DNA of 55,471 nucleotides from positions 1-55,471 of the forward strand of contig DYNZ01000013.1 of the NCBI GenBank assembly GCA_020720805.1, read 5' to 3'. Source of the stretch: Leptospira biflexa (GTDB lineage Bacteria; Spirochaetota; DYNZ01). Position 1 is the first letter of the stretch. Each line of letters begins with the position of its first letter. Shown in pieces: positions 17,622 to 27,085 of this stretch. Below the pieces are notes generated by a model. It made no database searches. It was given only the letters and a program-made list of their open reading frames with translations, and was not told the DNA's origin. Position numbers and translations under genes: made by a program.

Positions 17622-18309
17622 CGCTACTCTCCACGGAAATTTGTTGAATGTTGAACTGGTCACGGCGTGAAATATATTTTTCGCCGATAGGAATTTCAAG
17701 GCGCGCCGTTGTTAGGCCATCTTGTGAAAAAATTGAAAAACATCGGGGATTGATCCCTTCCTTACGAAGAGCGATGGTAACCAGGGTCATACCCAAGCCG
17801 GCTCCTTCCTCTTCGTCTGCGAAATGGTTATAGAATTCGATTAGATCTTCAAAGCGCATAGAATGAAAGAGCTTTTCGCGAACTCGGGCATTCTCTGTTT
17901 CCGATATCAGAGCATTATTTTTGACCTCTACCATAAAATGCTCCTGGCCGTAGATAAAGTCAATCCAGACAGCGTAGCCATGGTCTTTGCAATCCCTTGC
18001 GTGGGTTTCTATAGTGGATGATTCAATTTTCTTTTTCAGAAGGGACAATCCACGATTGTAATCTTCGTGGTTGTCGATATCAAGACCGTTTTTTTCAAAG
18101 ATGATACGCTTGATATTGGCCTTGACAGCATTGATGGAAAGCTCTTTGATTGCGGCAAACAGGGCGCTAACCAGGTTGGATTTCCCATAATAGGAGAGAG
18201 TCTCTTCTAAAATCTGGCGGATTTGCTGATTTGTCTGAGGCACCATCGCATAGCTCTTGATGCGGATAGTTTTTCCCTGTTGAACAGCAAGTGCAATTTC
18301 ATCTTTCAT
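17608..18309 (-). CDS. GHKL-type ATPase domain protein
   Basis: 233 residues, soluble. The N-box (ELSINAVKANIKR, about 55-67) and glycine-rich lid (EGAGLGMTLV, about 168-177) of histidine-kinase-like ATPases are recognisable, with FMVEVKNNAL between them. There is no histidine phosphotransfer domain or sensor, so it may act as an anti-sigma-type serine kinase or as a partner ATPase. It heads the operon with two symporters and msrB. Its stop overlaps the AGCS start. Confidence 0.65.
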   Translation of the reverse strand: MKDEIALAVQQGKTIRIKSYAMVPQTNQQIRQILEETLSYYGKSNLVSALFAAIKELSINAVKANIKRIIFEKNGLDIDNHEDYNRGLSLLKKKIESSTIETHARDCKDHGYAVWIDFIYGQEHFMVEVKNNALISETENARVREKLFHSMRFEDLIEFYNHFADEEEGAGLGMTLVTIALRKEGINPRCFSIFSQDGLTTARLEIPIGEKYISRRDQFNIQQISVESSDGLQ

Positions 18310-18401
18310 GTTGATCCGGACACAATATTTCGATGCAGACTCATTTCAGAATATGAGTAGACCAAAGGCAAGCATAATTTCGATTTTTTGAGGTTTCCAA
18401 T

Positions 18402-19598
18402 ATGACGCGATCCATCTTGTTTCCTATTGTTATGGTTCTTGTGTTTTCCCTGGTTCTGTTTCTCTTCTGGCAATGGCGTGCCCGTTTTCGCAGAATTAGG
18501 ATTTTTACCAAACGAGAGCTGATCGCATCAGACCTCCTTTTTGCCGCAGCCCTTGTTCCAGTTGCCATGCCGTTTTTGTTCTATTTTTTTTCCGGACGAT
18601 TTCATCCCATACCAGTGTTCTCAGCCTGGTACTCTTTTTTCTACGTGGCTTTTTTGTTTGGAATTTTTTCTCTTTTTTTCTACGGCCTGCTGCGTGGTGT
18701 AATGGGGGTTGTGCGAAGGTTAAGGGGTACACGAACGTATGTATACCGGTTTCGCAATAGCGCAGAGATGGCGTCGCTGCTGCTTTTTCTATTTTTATAT
18801 GTCAATTTTTTGATTACACAGGGGCAGGATGCTGAGATTAGCGAGCATACCGTTTCTATCCCGCAATTTGAAACTTCGTGGAGTGGCTTTCGTATTCTGC
18901 ATATTTCTGATCTCCATATAGGCCCTGTTGTTCACCGCGACTATCTGCACCGTATCGCGCGACAAATCAATGAGGTAAACGCCGACATGTTAGTTGTAAC
19001 CGGCGACATTATTGATCATGATATGCGCTATGCGCCTTTGGTTCAGAAGTTTTTTTCAGAATTAAAAAAGTTTCCACTGGGAACCTATGCAATTATGGGA
19101 AATCATGACATGATAGAAAGTCCTGAACCTCTTCAGAAGGCTCTGGCGCAGTCAGGAGTTACTGTGTTGCTGAACCAGATGAGAAGCATAGAATATAAAG
19201 GATCCTCCTTCTTTTTAGTTGGACTCGATTACCCAAGTTTGCGAGAGCATATGCTCGGAAGTCGCAGCGAAGTAACACAAAATTATTTCAGAAGAGCGAC
19301 GGTGGGTCTCAGTAAGAAGGACAAAAAAGTGGTGTTGAATCATCATCCTACAGATTTTTATTTTTTACAATCGCAAGATGTTCAGCTTGTACTCTCGGGT
19401 CATACACATGGTGGTCAACTGGAGTTCTCGCGTCGGCATAACTCTTTGTCCTTGGTTGGATTATTTCACCCTTTTTATAAAGGCTGGTATAGGGGAAAAT
19501 CTGGGGAATCTCTTTTGTATGTAAATTCCGGTTTGGGACATTGGTTTCCGGTGAGGATCAACTGTCCAGCTGAGATAACTGTCATCGAATGGAAGTAG
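18402..19598 (+). CDS. Membrane-anchored metallophosphoesterase (YaeI/YkuE-like)
   Basis: 398 residues. Four hydrophobic helices in residues 1-145 are followed by a calcineurin-like domain with all metal motifs: ISDLHIGP, VVTGDIIDHD, MGNHDM, LNHHP and LSGHTHGGQ. Relatives cleave phosphodiesters in the envelope, some acting on lipid A precursors; the substrate here is unknown. GAGG lies 8 bases before the ATG. It is followed after 4 bases by ogt. Confidence 0.85.
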   Translation: MTRSILFPIVMVLVFSLVLFLFWQWRARFRRIRIFTKRELIASDLLFAAALVPVAMPFLFYFFSGRFHPIPVFSAWYSFFYVAFLFGIFSLFFYGLLRGVMGVVRRLRGTRTYVYRFRNSAEMASLLLFLFLYVNFLITQGQDAEISEHTVSIPQFETSWSGFRILHISDLHIGPVVHRDYLHRIARQINEVNADMLVVTGDIIDHDMRYAPLVQKFFSELKKFPLGTYAIMGNHDMIESPEPLQKALAQSGVTVLLNQMRSIEYKGSSFFLVGLDYPSLREHMLGSRSEVTQNYFRRATVGLSKKDKKVVLNHHPTDFYFLQSQDVQLVLSGHTHGGQLEFSRRHNSLSLVGLFHPFYKGWYRGKSGESLLYVNSGLGHWFPVRINCPAEITVIEWK

Positions 19599-19602
19599 CA
19601 TT

Positions 19603-20208
19603 ATGGCGGAAAGCAAGATGAAAAATCTGTTCTATTTTTACCGTGAATACCGGACAGCTCTATTTGATTTGGTCTTCGGGGTAGAGCTGGAAATTATGAA
19701 TGAAAATCATTACCCGTCTGTCTTTGTGGAAATTTTTGCGTCTGGAGCGATGCCAGAGACTTCACAAGCACGCGAATTTTTTTTGCGGGCTAATGATTTT
19801 TCAGGGTTGTCGAAGGCAGAAATTAATTTTCTTATGGAATATTCAGAACGGGTTTTTGCTGCATTTCGAATGGATCTGGCTCATTATCTACAGGGGGATT
19901 TTCTGATTCTCTATTCCTGGCCTGTCAAAGAAGAGCTATTGCCTCCGTTTGCACGAGAAGTCTTTCATTTTTTACGCCACTATGAAATTTTAAATGGCGC
20001 TCGTATCTGGCAATATGGTGAAATTGCATCCTGGATGGAGCGACCCGGTTATCAACGAGCAGTCGGTCGCGCTATGGCGTTAAACCCTTTTCCGCTGCTT
20101 TTGCCGTGTCATAGGGTGGTTCCGAAAGCAGGTGGTCTTGGCAATTATGGACCGGGCAGACAAATCAAAGAGGCACTGCTGCGTCATGAAGGGTTATATA
20201 TTTCATAA
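19603..20208 (+). CDS. ogt: Methylated-DNA--protein-cysteine methyltransferase
   Basis: 201 residues. The C-terminal domain has GEIASWMERPGYQRAVGRAMALNP and the active-site LPCHRVVPKAGGLGNYGPG, with acceptor Cys 169. It removes alkyl groups from O6 of guanine in one suicidal transfer. The N-terminal 110 residues resemble the Ada/Ogt ribonuclease-like domain only loosely. M6 in MKNLFYFY is an alternative start. Confidence 0.92.
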   Translation: MAESKMKNLFYFYREYRTALFDLVFGVELEIMNENHYPSVFVEIFASGAMPETSQAREFFLRANDFSGLSKAEINFLMEYSERVFAAFRMDLAHYLQGDFLILYSWPVKEELLPPFAREVFHFLRHYEILNGARIWQYGEIASWMERPGYQRAVGRAMALNPFPLLLPCHRVVPKAGGLGNYGPGRQIKEALLRHEGLYIS

Positions 20209-20231
20209 AAATTTTTCAAGGATCACAATGA

Positions 20232-20336
20232 TATACTCGAAACACTTTGGTTCTCGGGTTTTATATTAGCTAAAGGGTGTGTCGACATCGCTGGCATTGC
20301 CTTGCGATATCCGAAAACCAAAATGCCTTTAGTATA
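20232..20336 (+). mobile_element. Type-B MITE-like element, copy 1 (105 bp)
   Basis: Exactly 105 bases from TATACTCGAAACAC to CCTTTAGTATA. The outer 26 bases at each end are inverted repeats matching at 20 of 26 positions, sharing TATACT and TTTGGTT. A small internal stem ATCGC/GCGAT is also present. It lies between the convergent ogt and DHH genes, where the hairpin might also terminate transcription. The rest of 20209-20465 shows nothing recognisable. Confidence 0.85.
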
Positions 20337-20465
20337 ATTCCTTATTTTTAGGGGGAAAGGTTATATTCATTTTTTTTTAGAGATAGTGACAGCAAAGATT
20401 TATATGAGATAGTTTCATTCAAGGTTGATGTAGTCTGGCGTTGGAAAATGGTTATTGCTCTCCTG

Positions 20466-21464
20466 TCAGGCTTCCTCCGTTAAGGGTTGCATGAGTTCAG
20501 GATAGCTCTTTTCAAAAAGTAAAAAAATATTTTCTTTCGTAGCTCGCTGTGTCCAGTAGCTATCCTCGATAAGACCGCCAGCCATGTGGGAATGGCCGCC
20601 GCCAAATCCGATGCCATGAAGCGCGTTGCGGATAATATCAGCGGCGTTCCATTGCGTGGTATCCGACCTCAGCGAAAAGTTTATCGAATCTCCGTTGTTA
20701 GCGGCGATGACTACCAGATTGATTTCATTGACAGAGATAAAAAAATCGGATAAAATACCAAGAAGGTTTTGCGGGCAACCCCTGGGAAGCCAGATAAAGG
20801 CGCGGCTTTCATATTGACGCAGTTGCGCCAGCGCCTCTCGAAATATATCCAGATCGGCCAATTCAATATTATTTTTGATGCTATGGTTTACATAGTCCAG
20901 GTCAGCCAGCTTGCGTAAGGAGTTGTATGCGATATAGTCTTCTTCTGTCATTGCCCGCGATAGATTGGCTGTATCGATACGCAGGCCGATCATCAGAGCT
21001 GTGGCGACATTGCGCGGAGGGAGAATGCCAAGAGCGCTATAGTATTCATAAATGATGCTGGATGTAGCTCCGTAGTTAGAGCGGATATCGATATAGGGGA
21101 CATCGTCCGGAACTTTGACCTCATGGTGGTCGATAATACCTATATCGCGACCTCCCAATTCCTGAACATTGCGCAAACCCTTGCAGCCATCTACAATCAC
21201 CACGGGATCGTCTTGGTGGATTTGGTAATAAAAAAACGGGCGAATGGGAATGTCGAGATCTCTAATCATATAGCTTAGAGCCGCCCTTTCGATAAAACCA
21301 TAGTAAACAAGGCGGCATTCGAATCCCTGGGTCTGCAGAAGATGACCTAGGCCAAAGGCGGCTGCGACCGCGTCCGGATCGGGAAAGTTGTGTGTCTGGA
21401 TATAAATCGTCTGTTCCTGTTTCAAGAGATGTAAGAGCTTGTGAATATCAGATCGCTGTGTCAT
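20466..21464 (-). CDS. DHH/DHHA1 phosphoesterase, second copy
   Basis: 332 residues. THNFPDPDAVAAAFGLG, VIVDGCK, IIDHHEVKVP and the C-terminal GFGGGHSHMAGG define a DHH-DHHA1 protein, diverged from the one at 9741-10889: the first motif has DPD where NrnA proteins usually have DAD, and the DHHA1 motif differs (GFGGGHSHMAGG against FHGGGHKNAAG). The substrate is unknown. AAAGGAG lies 9 bases before its ATG, inside the end of the GNAT gene, and the genes overlap by 17 bases. Confidence 0.82.
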   Translation of the reverse strand: MTQRSDIHKLLHLLKQEQTIYIQTHNFPDPDAVAAAFGLGHLLQTQGFECRLVYYGFIERAALSYMIRDLDIPIRPFFYYQIHQDDPVVIVDGCKGLRNVQELGGRDIGIIDHHEVKVPDDVPYIDIRSNYGATSSIIYEYYSALGILPPRNVATALMIGLRIDTANLSRAMTEEDYIAYNSLRKLADLDYVNHSIKNNIELADLDIFREALAQLRQYESRAFIWLPRGCPQNLLGILSDFFISVNEINLVVIAANNGDSINFSLRSDTTQWNAADIIRNALHGIGFGGGHSHMAGGLIEDSYWTQRATKENIFLLFEKSYPELMQPLTEEA

Positions 21465-21966
21465 GGGATGAGTCTCCTTTGGCAGAGTATTCCATTACCA
21501 GAGAGTTCGATCGAAAACCGAGGCTCTCCCAAAAATGGATGGCGCGCTCGTTGCGCAGAAACACTTGAAGCTGCCAAGCGTCCGCATCTCTATCATCACC
21601 AGACATAATAAAATGAATGAGCTGCTTCATCACGCCCCGGGATCGCAAGGATGGAACTGTATAAGCAGCTTCAATATACGCAATTTTTTTGCCAAGTAGA
21701 AACCGTTTTCTACGCAGGAGGAGACAAAAAGCCAGATAATTGGTGCCGCTAACCGCCAGATAGTATTGATAATTGCCCGTAAGCTGGTTCAGCGGCAGGC
21801 GCTCTAATAGCTGATCCGCCTGGCTATGGCGCTCCTGAAGCGGCAGCACCTCAAGGTCATAGGAGAGAATCTCCTGGTAGTATTCCCGCAATAGAAGAAG
21901 TAAACCAGATTTATCCTCGGGCAGTGCGGGACGGTATTGTATGGGTGTAGAGATGATTTTCATCAT
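21448..21966 (-). CDS. GNAT family N-acetyltransferase
   Basis: 172 residues. The acetyl-CoA motif is AAYTVPSLRSRGVMKQLIHF, followed by QVFLRNERAIHFWESLGFR, both typical of GNAT enzymes. The substrate is unknown. No clear ribosome site; the tandem ATGs at 21966 and 21963 are both possible. It is divergent from the gene at 22082. Confidence 0.8.
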   Translation of the reverse strand: MMKIISTPIQYRPALPEDKSGLLLLLREYYQEILSYDLEVLPLQERHSQADQLLERLPLNQLTGNYQYYLAVSGTNYLAFCLLLRRKRFLLGKKIAYIEAAYTVPSLRSRGVMKQLIHFIMSGDDRDADAWQLQVFLRNERAIHFWESLGFRSNSLVMEYSAKGDSSHDTAI

Positions 21967-22081
21967 AAAACGACTGTTGCTAGCCGTGTTTTTTCTGAAA
22001 AGAAAAAAAATTCAGTTGGTATTTTTTGCGAAAGGGAATATTTTCTTTTTAGGGACCGAAAATAACTGGAGAGAAGAGTGG

Positions 22082-23092
22082 GTGGTTCGCTTGAAGAAGA
22101 CTCAAAGCCGTTTATCAAATAGGCCAGGAAATTTCATCCTTCTTTGCTTGGTGTTGCTTTTGGATGTGGTCGGCGGAGTGGAGGGTAGTCTATCCGCCCA
22201 GGATAGATGGCTATTTGTGCGCGATTCCCAGGGAAATGAATATTATAAGGACGCGCAAGGAAAGATTCATTCTGAGGGAAGATACAGAGCAGATCTGCGT
22301 CCGGTATCTCTGGAAAACGCGCCGTTTTATTATGCCCATGCTTTTGCTTTAATGAAAAATCCAGACCGTCCTTCCAGGCAGCAGGGCGCGCGAATTTTGA
22401 AGGAGATGTTGCTATTGCCAGCAACCGAGAGGGCGCATATCTGGCGCATCAAGGCTGCGCGAGCTTTGGCTCACTTCCGCCAGGCGTGGGGCGATACCTT
22501 CCTGAATTTGGAGAAGGAGATTACCTTTTTGCGTGTGGAAGATACAATCGGTAAGGAAATATTTTTGCATATACCGGATGCCTATGTGAATGTGCGTTAT
22601 CCGGCGGATTGGGATTATATTGAACGAAGAGAAATTCATGAGCCTTACACAAGGGTAGAAACGGTCCTTGTTGGAAAAAAGTTTCCAGAAATTGAGCAGA
22701 TGGCGATTTCGTATGATCGTTTTTCTGTGCGTCATTTTACTTCGCTGGAAAAATATAGGGATATTTGGTGGGTCCGTCTGGAAAACCTTCAGGTCACCGT
22801 GAAGAGAAATCCTCTTACAACCGAATTGTTAAAGGGGCTTCATCCTGCGCTTGGCTACCACATATCCTTTTTCAGGCCGGTTAGTAGGCAGGTATTATCG
22901 CATCCGATGTTTCCAGAGGAGAGGAAGTTGGCTTTGGCAAGAATGAGGCAGAATCATATCGGCGGTGAGGAGTATTTTTTTTATAAAAAAAATATTGGCT
23001 ATTTTATTTCCTGGTCGTGTAATTACAAAGATTACACCTCGAAAAAGGAGCTATTTCGTGGAATTATCAATCGCATGGAGGTTCGACCTTAA
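22082..23092 (+). CDS. Exported protein of unknown function
   Basis: About 336 residues. GTG at 22082 is preferred: GGAGAG lies just upstream and a signal peptide follows at once (basic start, FILLCLVLLLDVVGG core, cleavage near SLSAQD). The longer frame from 21941 overlaps the GNAT gene and lacks these. After cleavage comes WLFVRDSQGNEYYKDAQGKIH, a short module that looks like a surface-protein repeat. No known domain. Its stop and the next start share a base (TAATG). Confidence 0.55.
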   Translation: MVRLKKTQSRLSNRPGNFILLCLVLLLDVVGGVEGSLSAQDRWLFVRDSQGNEYYKDAQGKIHSEGRYRADLRPVSLENAPFYYAHAFALMKNPDRPSRQQGARILKEMLLLPATERAHIWRIKAARALAHFRQAWGDTFLNLEKEITFLRVEDTIGKEIFLHIPDAYVNVRYPADWDYIERREIHEPYTRVETVLVGKKFPEIEQMAISYDRFSVRHFTSLEKYRDIWWVRLENLQVTVKRNPLTTELLKGLHPALGYHISFFRPVSRQVLSHPMFPEERKLALARMRQNHIGGEEYFFYKKNIGYFISWSCNYKDYTSKKELFRGIINRMEVRP

Positions 23093-23790
23093 TGCTACTC
23101 GGTGAATCTATTTTTCGCAATGACAAAAGCGATGAGAAAAAAATAGCTGTGGAGGATAGCCTCCGATTGGCTTATCTGGAACAGAAGATCATTCCTGTGA
23201 ATGATTTTTACTGGTACCTGGAGTCGGTAGAGGTGGATACCTATATAAAAGAGGAGTCGCGCTTTGAAGTTCGGCCTGAAGTTCTGCCAATCAAACTACC
23301 TCCTGTCATGTCCCTTGCAGAAAACGGAACGTATAACTCTGAGCTTTCCATCAGGCTATTTCAGTATGCTCAGGAACAGGATGAGCCTATTCACCTTTTG
23401 AAAGTACTGAGCGAAAATTCTGAAATCGCGGATGATATTGGCAGGGTATATGCTCAATATTTTAACTATCTGCATCGCTTTGACAGTCAGATTGAACAAT
23501 TTCGAGATGGTAATGCCAGGGCGCTGGAAATAGCTGTTTATATAACAGAAACTTTGTTAAAGTTTGAACCATCATATATCAGTCTGCGTTATCTTGGAGA
23601 TTTTCATACATTCAATCTCAATTGGCTTTTGGCAAAGATGAATCGATCCAAAGAGATGATCAATTTGGAGCCAGATACCGTGGAATACCTTATTAAAAGG
23701 TGTGATCTCTTTGGTGGTGATTATGCTTTTGATGAAACCTACCAGGCGCTATCAGCACTGTTTCTGCATAAAGCCCGCTATGAGTATTAA
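23092..23790 (+). CDS. Hypothetical protein
   Basis: 232 residues, soluble, rich in Glu, Leu and Tyr, predicted mainly helical (SIRLFQYAQEQDEPIHLLKVL, ALEIAVYITETLLKFEPSYISLRYLGD). No recognised family. GGAGG lies 10 bases before the ATG, inside the end of the preceding gene, which shows coupled expression with that exported protein. Confidence 0.55.
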   Translation: MLLGESIFRNDKSDEKKIAVEDSLRLAYLEQKIIPVNDFYWYLESVEVDTYIKEESRFEVRPEVLPIKLPPVMSLAENGTYNSELSIRLFQYAQEQDEPIHLLKVLSENSEIADDIGRVYAQYFNYLHRFDSQIEQFRDGNARALEIAVYITETLLKFEPSYISLRYLGDFHTFNLNWLLAKMNRSKEMINLEPDTVEYLIKRCDLFGGDYAFDETYQALSALFLHKARYEY

Positions 23791-23850
23791 TTTTCGCGAT
23801 GACGTTGGGGAGATTTAGGCATTCGGAAGGAGGCTTCCTCGCCAATTTAA

Positions 23851-23917
23851 ACTGCAAAGAAAGTGCTCTTCGCACTCCTCATATCCTGTGAGTCGAAAAA
23901 CTAAATGCTTTTCGGTA
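23851..23917 (-). mobile_element. Short type-C MITE-like element, copy 4
   Basis: About 67 bases. On the minus strand it begins TACCGAAAAGCATTTAG and ends GCACTTTCTTTGCAGT, the two ends of the longer C copies. The middle (TCGACTCACAGGATATGAGG) matches the left part of 39322-39642. The last base of the right end differs (AGTT for AGTA). Confidence 0.65.
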
Positions 23918-23935
23918 TATTGAACAATCGTTTGC

Positions 23936-24631
23936 CTATAGGGAGCGGGTGTAGTCAATGATGCTGCTGGCAATAACTGCATTTGGATGTTGCGAGAGAA
24001 GACGAAGTTGATCTCGAAAAAGTTCCGGATGCCGATGCTTACTTAAAAAATGGATCAAGATTTTTAAGGCCTGAGCTTCCAGTTGTCGTAATTGACGGTT
24101 ATAAAATTCTTCTTCCTGAGCTGAGGCCTGGGCATTTAGACAGGCGAAAGCATCCCAAATGAGAAGATCATTGTGAGCTTCGATATATGAGAAATGCCTG
24201 GTCGCTTCAATCTGTAGCGATTCATGTTCCTGCAAAAAAAAATCATATAATATTTTTGTGCTTTCATTATCATACTGTTTTAGGTAATCTGCGGATGCTT
24301 GGATAGCCTCCTGTAGTTCCATATAGACGCCAAGCAACCCCATTTTTGTGATGCTCTCATAGGTTGTTGTGTGCATAGCATCTTCGCTTCCGCCAGGCGA
24401 GTGAGTTCGGTACCAGTAATAGGTATGGCAAATACGGCATTGCATTAAATGTTCATCACTGCTTGAAGTCATTTTCAAAGCAGAAATATGCTCAAGATTT
24501 TTTATTTCGTCCGGGAAAAAATCAGGTGTGTCATTGCTAATCTCCATGTAATCCGGCAATACGCTGCAATCCTGGCAAAATCGGGCTATTGCTGCATATC
24601 GGCGAAACCAGTGCTTAAGAAATGGGTTCAT
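23936..24631 (-). CDS. Hypothetical protein with cysteine/histidine motif
   Basis: 231 residues, soluble. CxxC pairs FCQDC (18-22) and MQCRICHTYYWY (about 64-75) with nearby His could bind a metal. The rest is helical, and the C-terminal portion (LRQLEAQALKILIHFLSKHRHPELF) resembles an alpha-helical repeat. No named family. Last gene of the minus-strand group beginning at 26913, 40 bases after the small lipoprotein. The start lacks a clear ribosome site. Confidence 0.5.
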   Translation of the reverse strand: MNPFLKHWFRRYAAIARFCQDCSVLPDYMEISNDTPDFFPDEIKNLEHISALKMTSSSDEHLMQCRICHTYYWYRTHSPGGSEDAMHTTTYESITKMGLLGVYMELQEAIQASADYLKQYDNESTKILYDFFLQEHESLQIEATRHFSYIEAHNDLLIWDAFACLNAQASAQEEEFYNRQLRQLEAQALKILIHFLSKHRHPELFRDQLRLLSQHPNAVIASSIIDYTRSL

Positions 24632-24671
24632 CCGCTTTGGTTTTTTCTCGGTCTTGCTTGGAGTGCAACGC

Positions 24672-25205
24672 TTACTTGTCAGGAAAGTAGTTGATCTCTC
24701 TTCTGAAAGAGGTTCCTTGGTTTTCCAGGATATAGTGAATTCTGGTAAGCTTCCCTTCTTTTATGGTTACATAAAACTGGGAAGGCTTTAACTGAAGAAG
24801 GTTTTTGGCCCGTAAATAATTTTTTGTGGTTTTGTCAAGCTCCCAGCGTTCAATGCGCAATAGGTGGCGGTCCAGGCTTAACTTGCCTTTCCATTCCCGT
24901 TTCTGGCTGCGCAGGGCAATTGTGGTGCGCTCCTCTCTTGTTTGGTCAATAAAAATTCTATAAAACCCCTGAGTGTCATATTGTGGATTGTCAAAATTCG
25001 GTTCTTGGAATGTTATTTCTACGTTATAATTTCCGTTCCAGGTGTTCATTTTGATGGGATTTTGAATTTGGATGGTATTGCAGCCTACCAAGATGAACAG
25101 TAGGAAAAACATAGCAATAAACCAATGAAAATTCATTAAAAAATTACTATTGGGAAGAAATAATTTTTTGCTGAAGCTGTTTTTTTTCGCATTTATCTGG
25201 ATCAT
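24672..25205 (-). CDS. Putative lipoprotein
   Basis: About 177 residues. The signal sequence is long, ending with a lipobox (FILVGC), so Cys should carry lipid. The mature part is a beta-rich domain without known family (WNGNYNVEITFQEP, GFYRIFIDQTREERTTIALRS). Start chosen at 25205, where GGAGAG precedes ATG; the open frame continues upstream into the previous gene. A start at MNFHWF would give a more usual signal length. Confidence 0.55.
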   Translation of the reverse strand: MIQINAKKNSFSKKLFLPNSNFLMNFHWFIAMFFLLFILVGCNTIQIQNPIKMNTWNGNYNVEITFQEPNFDNPQYDTQGFYRIFIDQTREERTTIALRSQKREWKGKLSLDRHLLRIERWELDKTTKNYLRAKNLLQLKPSQFYVTIKEGKLTRIHYILENQGTSFRREINYFPDK

Positions 25206-25221
25206 ATTACTCTCCAAAGGC

Positions 25222-26913
25222 TTATTTTGAGATGCGGATATAATAGGGATTGGCATTATCCGCGCGCTTGGACGGCTCTATCACAACAAAACCACTGCCG
25301 TCGATTGTCTCCGTGAAAGATGTTTCACCGCCCCCCTTTGCCGCTACTTTTTTTAGTACATATCCTTGTTTGTCCGTCAAGGAAATATGAAGGGGCTCCG
25401 ATGTTTCGTTGACCATGGTAAATCGCAACCGTGCTCGCTTGTTCTCTTCCGTGGTGATTTTATAAGTATCCTTGTCTTTCAGGCTGCTTAGGTAGGAAGG
25501 TCCGATAGAAAAATCTTTTTGATGCCAGGTAAAAGAGTTGGCCTGTTCCTGGGTATCATTTGGCTCCTGTTCTAAGCCCGATTGAAATTTTTTTTGTGTC
25601 AGACTGACCTGGTAAGGATTTTTAACATCCACTCGCTGGTTTTCATTCAGGATTTGTAGATAATAACTGCCTGGCTCAAGTCTGTAGCCGGAAAAGAAAA
25701 AGGGGTTTTGCCCTGTTTCGCTAGCTTTTTGACTGAAGATCACTTGCTGGTTTGCCCGTAAAAGGCGAATGGTGCTCTGGCGCAGGCTATCCGGAAAGTG
25801 TATCCAACCAGATAGATAATTTGAATCTTTGGCAACGCTGATAGCGAAAAAATCTACATCCTCTTTATGGGAAAGGTAGGCGTTGATCTGGCCATCCTTT
25901 AAGAGATTTGCTGTTTCCATGGTATTGTTTGGCTCCGCCTCCTGGGATAATTTGCTATCCTGAATTTTATAGCGTAAAGTATAAAAAGAGTAGGGGAGGC
26001 TTTTGATTACATTGGAGTGCAGTCGGATGAAATAGCTACCGCCGGGAACAATTTTTATCGGTGGGGTACTCTCGCCCTGGTTGATCTGGTAGTTGTCAAA
26101 TTTCATCACCTCCTTCCCGGTTTCATTGTAAATAGTGATTACCGGGTCGCTTTCGGGAACAGGGCTAACGTCAAGGAAGAAATATTTCTCTTCTCCGTCT
26201 GCGGGCATTGTGATCCTGTACCAGTCCTCTTCGCGAAAGCGGTTTTCCTTGTCCTGATTTCCCCAGTTGATAGCCGGCGCATAAAAACCTAAATAGACCA
26301 TTCCCTCCTCGAGGGGCGATGCGCTGGCAAACGTGTCATTCGGTTCGCTCTCTATGTAAAATTTTTCAGGCAGTTTGAGGGCATAGTAAATAAATTTTAT
26401 CTGGTAGGGAACATTGCCTGCGTCAATATGGGGATCTCTGCGTCCCTGGGTGATACAAAAACTGGTTCTCCCTTTCTGGATAGCGGAAAGAGGGAAAAAC
26501 TCCTGATCTGATTTGCGGTAATCATCAATCTCCTTGACAACTTTCCCCGTAGCGGGATCGAGTAGATGTATTGCGCTATTGATACCCTTAATAGCGGATA
26601 GTTCCATTTGAAAATGCCCATTCGGCGATTCGATGGCATAGCAATCTTTATCTTTTTTTGAATGAAGAGTTCCGTTAATTTCCAAAACCTTGCCAAGGAC
26701 TTTTCCTTCATTTTTTTTTCCCGCGTTATCCGGAAAGGCAATAGGTGACTTTAACTCGATGAGCTCCGTTGTCTGGATTTGGATAACCTGCGGATTTGTG
26801 TCGTTTGGCTCTTTTTCCTGAAGTGCAGCGGAGCATGCCTGGAGAAAAAGAAGGGTAAACAGGGTAAAAACGGCTACATAATGAAAAAATTGCGGTGATC
26901 TTTTTTTTTGCAT
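25222..26913 (-). CDS. Lipoprotein with repeated PPC-like domains
   Basis: About 563 residues. Lipobox FLQAC near residue 27. Four repeats each start with an EPN(D/N)T motif (KEPNDT, SEPNDT, AEPNNT, QEPNDT) followed by D-rich strands such as KDKDCYAI, EDWYRI, EDVDFFAI and KDKDTYKI. This is the pattern of bacterial pre-peptidase C-terminal (PPC) domains, usually attached to secreted enzymes. No enzyme domain is present, so it may be a surface or periplasmic binding protein. ATG 26913 is chosen over TTG 26928. Confidence 0.65.
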   Translation of the reverse strand: MQKKRSPQFFHYVAVFTLFTLLFLQACSAALQEKEPNDTNPQVIQIQTTELIELKSPIAFPDNAGKKNEGKVLGKVLEINGTLHSKKDKDCYAIESPNGHFQMELSAIKGINSAIHLLDPATGKVVKEIDDYRKSDQEFFPLSAIQKGRTSFCITQGRRDPHIDAGNVPYQIKFIYYALKLPEKFYIESEPNDTFASASPLEEGMVYLGFYAPAINWGNQDKENRFREEDWYRITMPADGEEKYFFLDVSPVPESDPVITIYNETGKEVMKFDNYQINQGESTPPIKIVPGGSYFIRLHSNVIKSLPYSFYTLRYKIQDSKLSQEAEPNNTMETANLLKDGQINAYLSHKEDVDFFAISVAKDSNYLSGWIHFPDSLRQSTIRLLRANQQVIFSQKASETGQNPFFFSGYRLEPGSYYLQILNENQRVDVKNPYQVSLTQKKFQSGLEQEPNDTQEQANSFTWHQKDFSIGPSYLSSLKDKDTYKITTEENKRARLRFTMVNETSEPLHISLTDKQGYVLKKVAAKGGGETSFTETIDGSGFVVIEPSKRADNANPYYIRISK

Positions 26914-27085
26914 GGGTAAACTCGCCAACTCCGATGTTTTTTTTAGCTGTACTTTCTTACTGTAGCGAAATGGAATTTGATCCTAGGAGAAAGCTTTGCA
27001 GTATCCATGAGATCAGATTCCTTACGGTGCATGGAGGTCATTCCTTTTTTAGGTTGGTTCAAAAAAGCAATGAAAATCGCACTTT

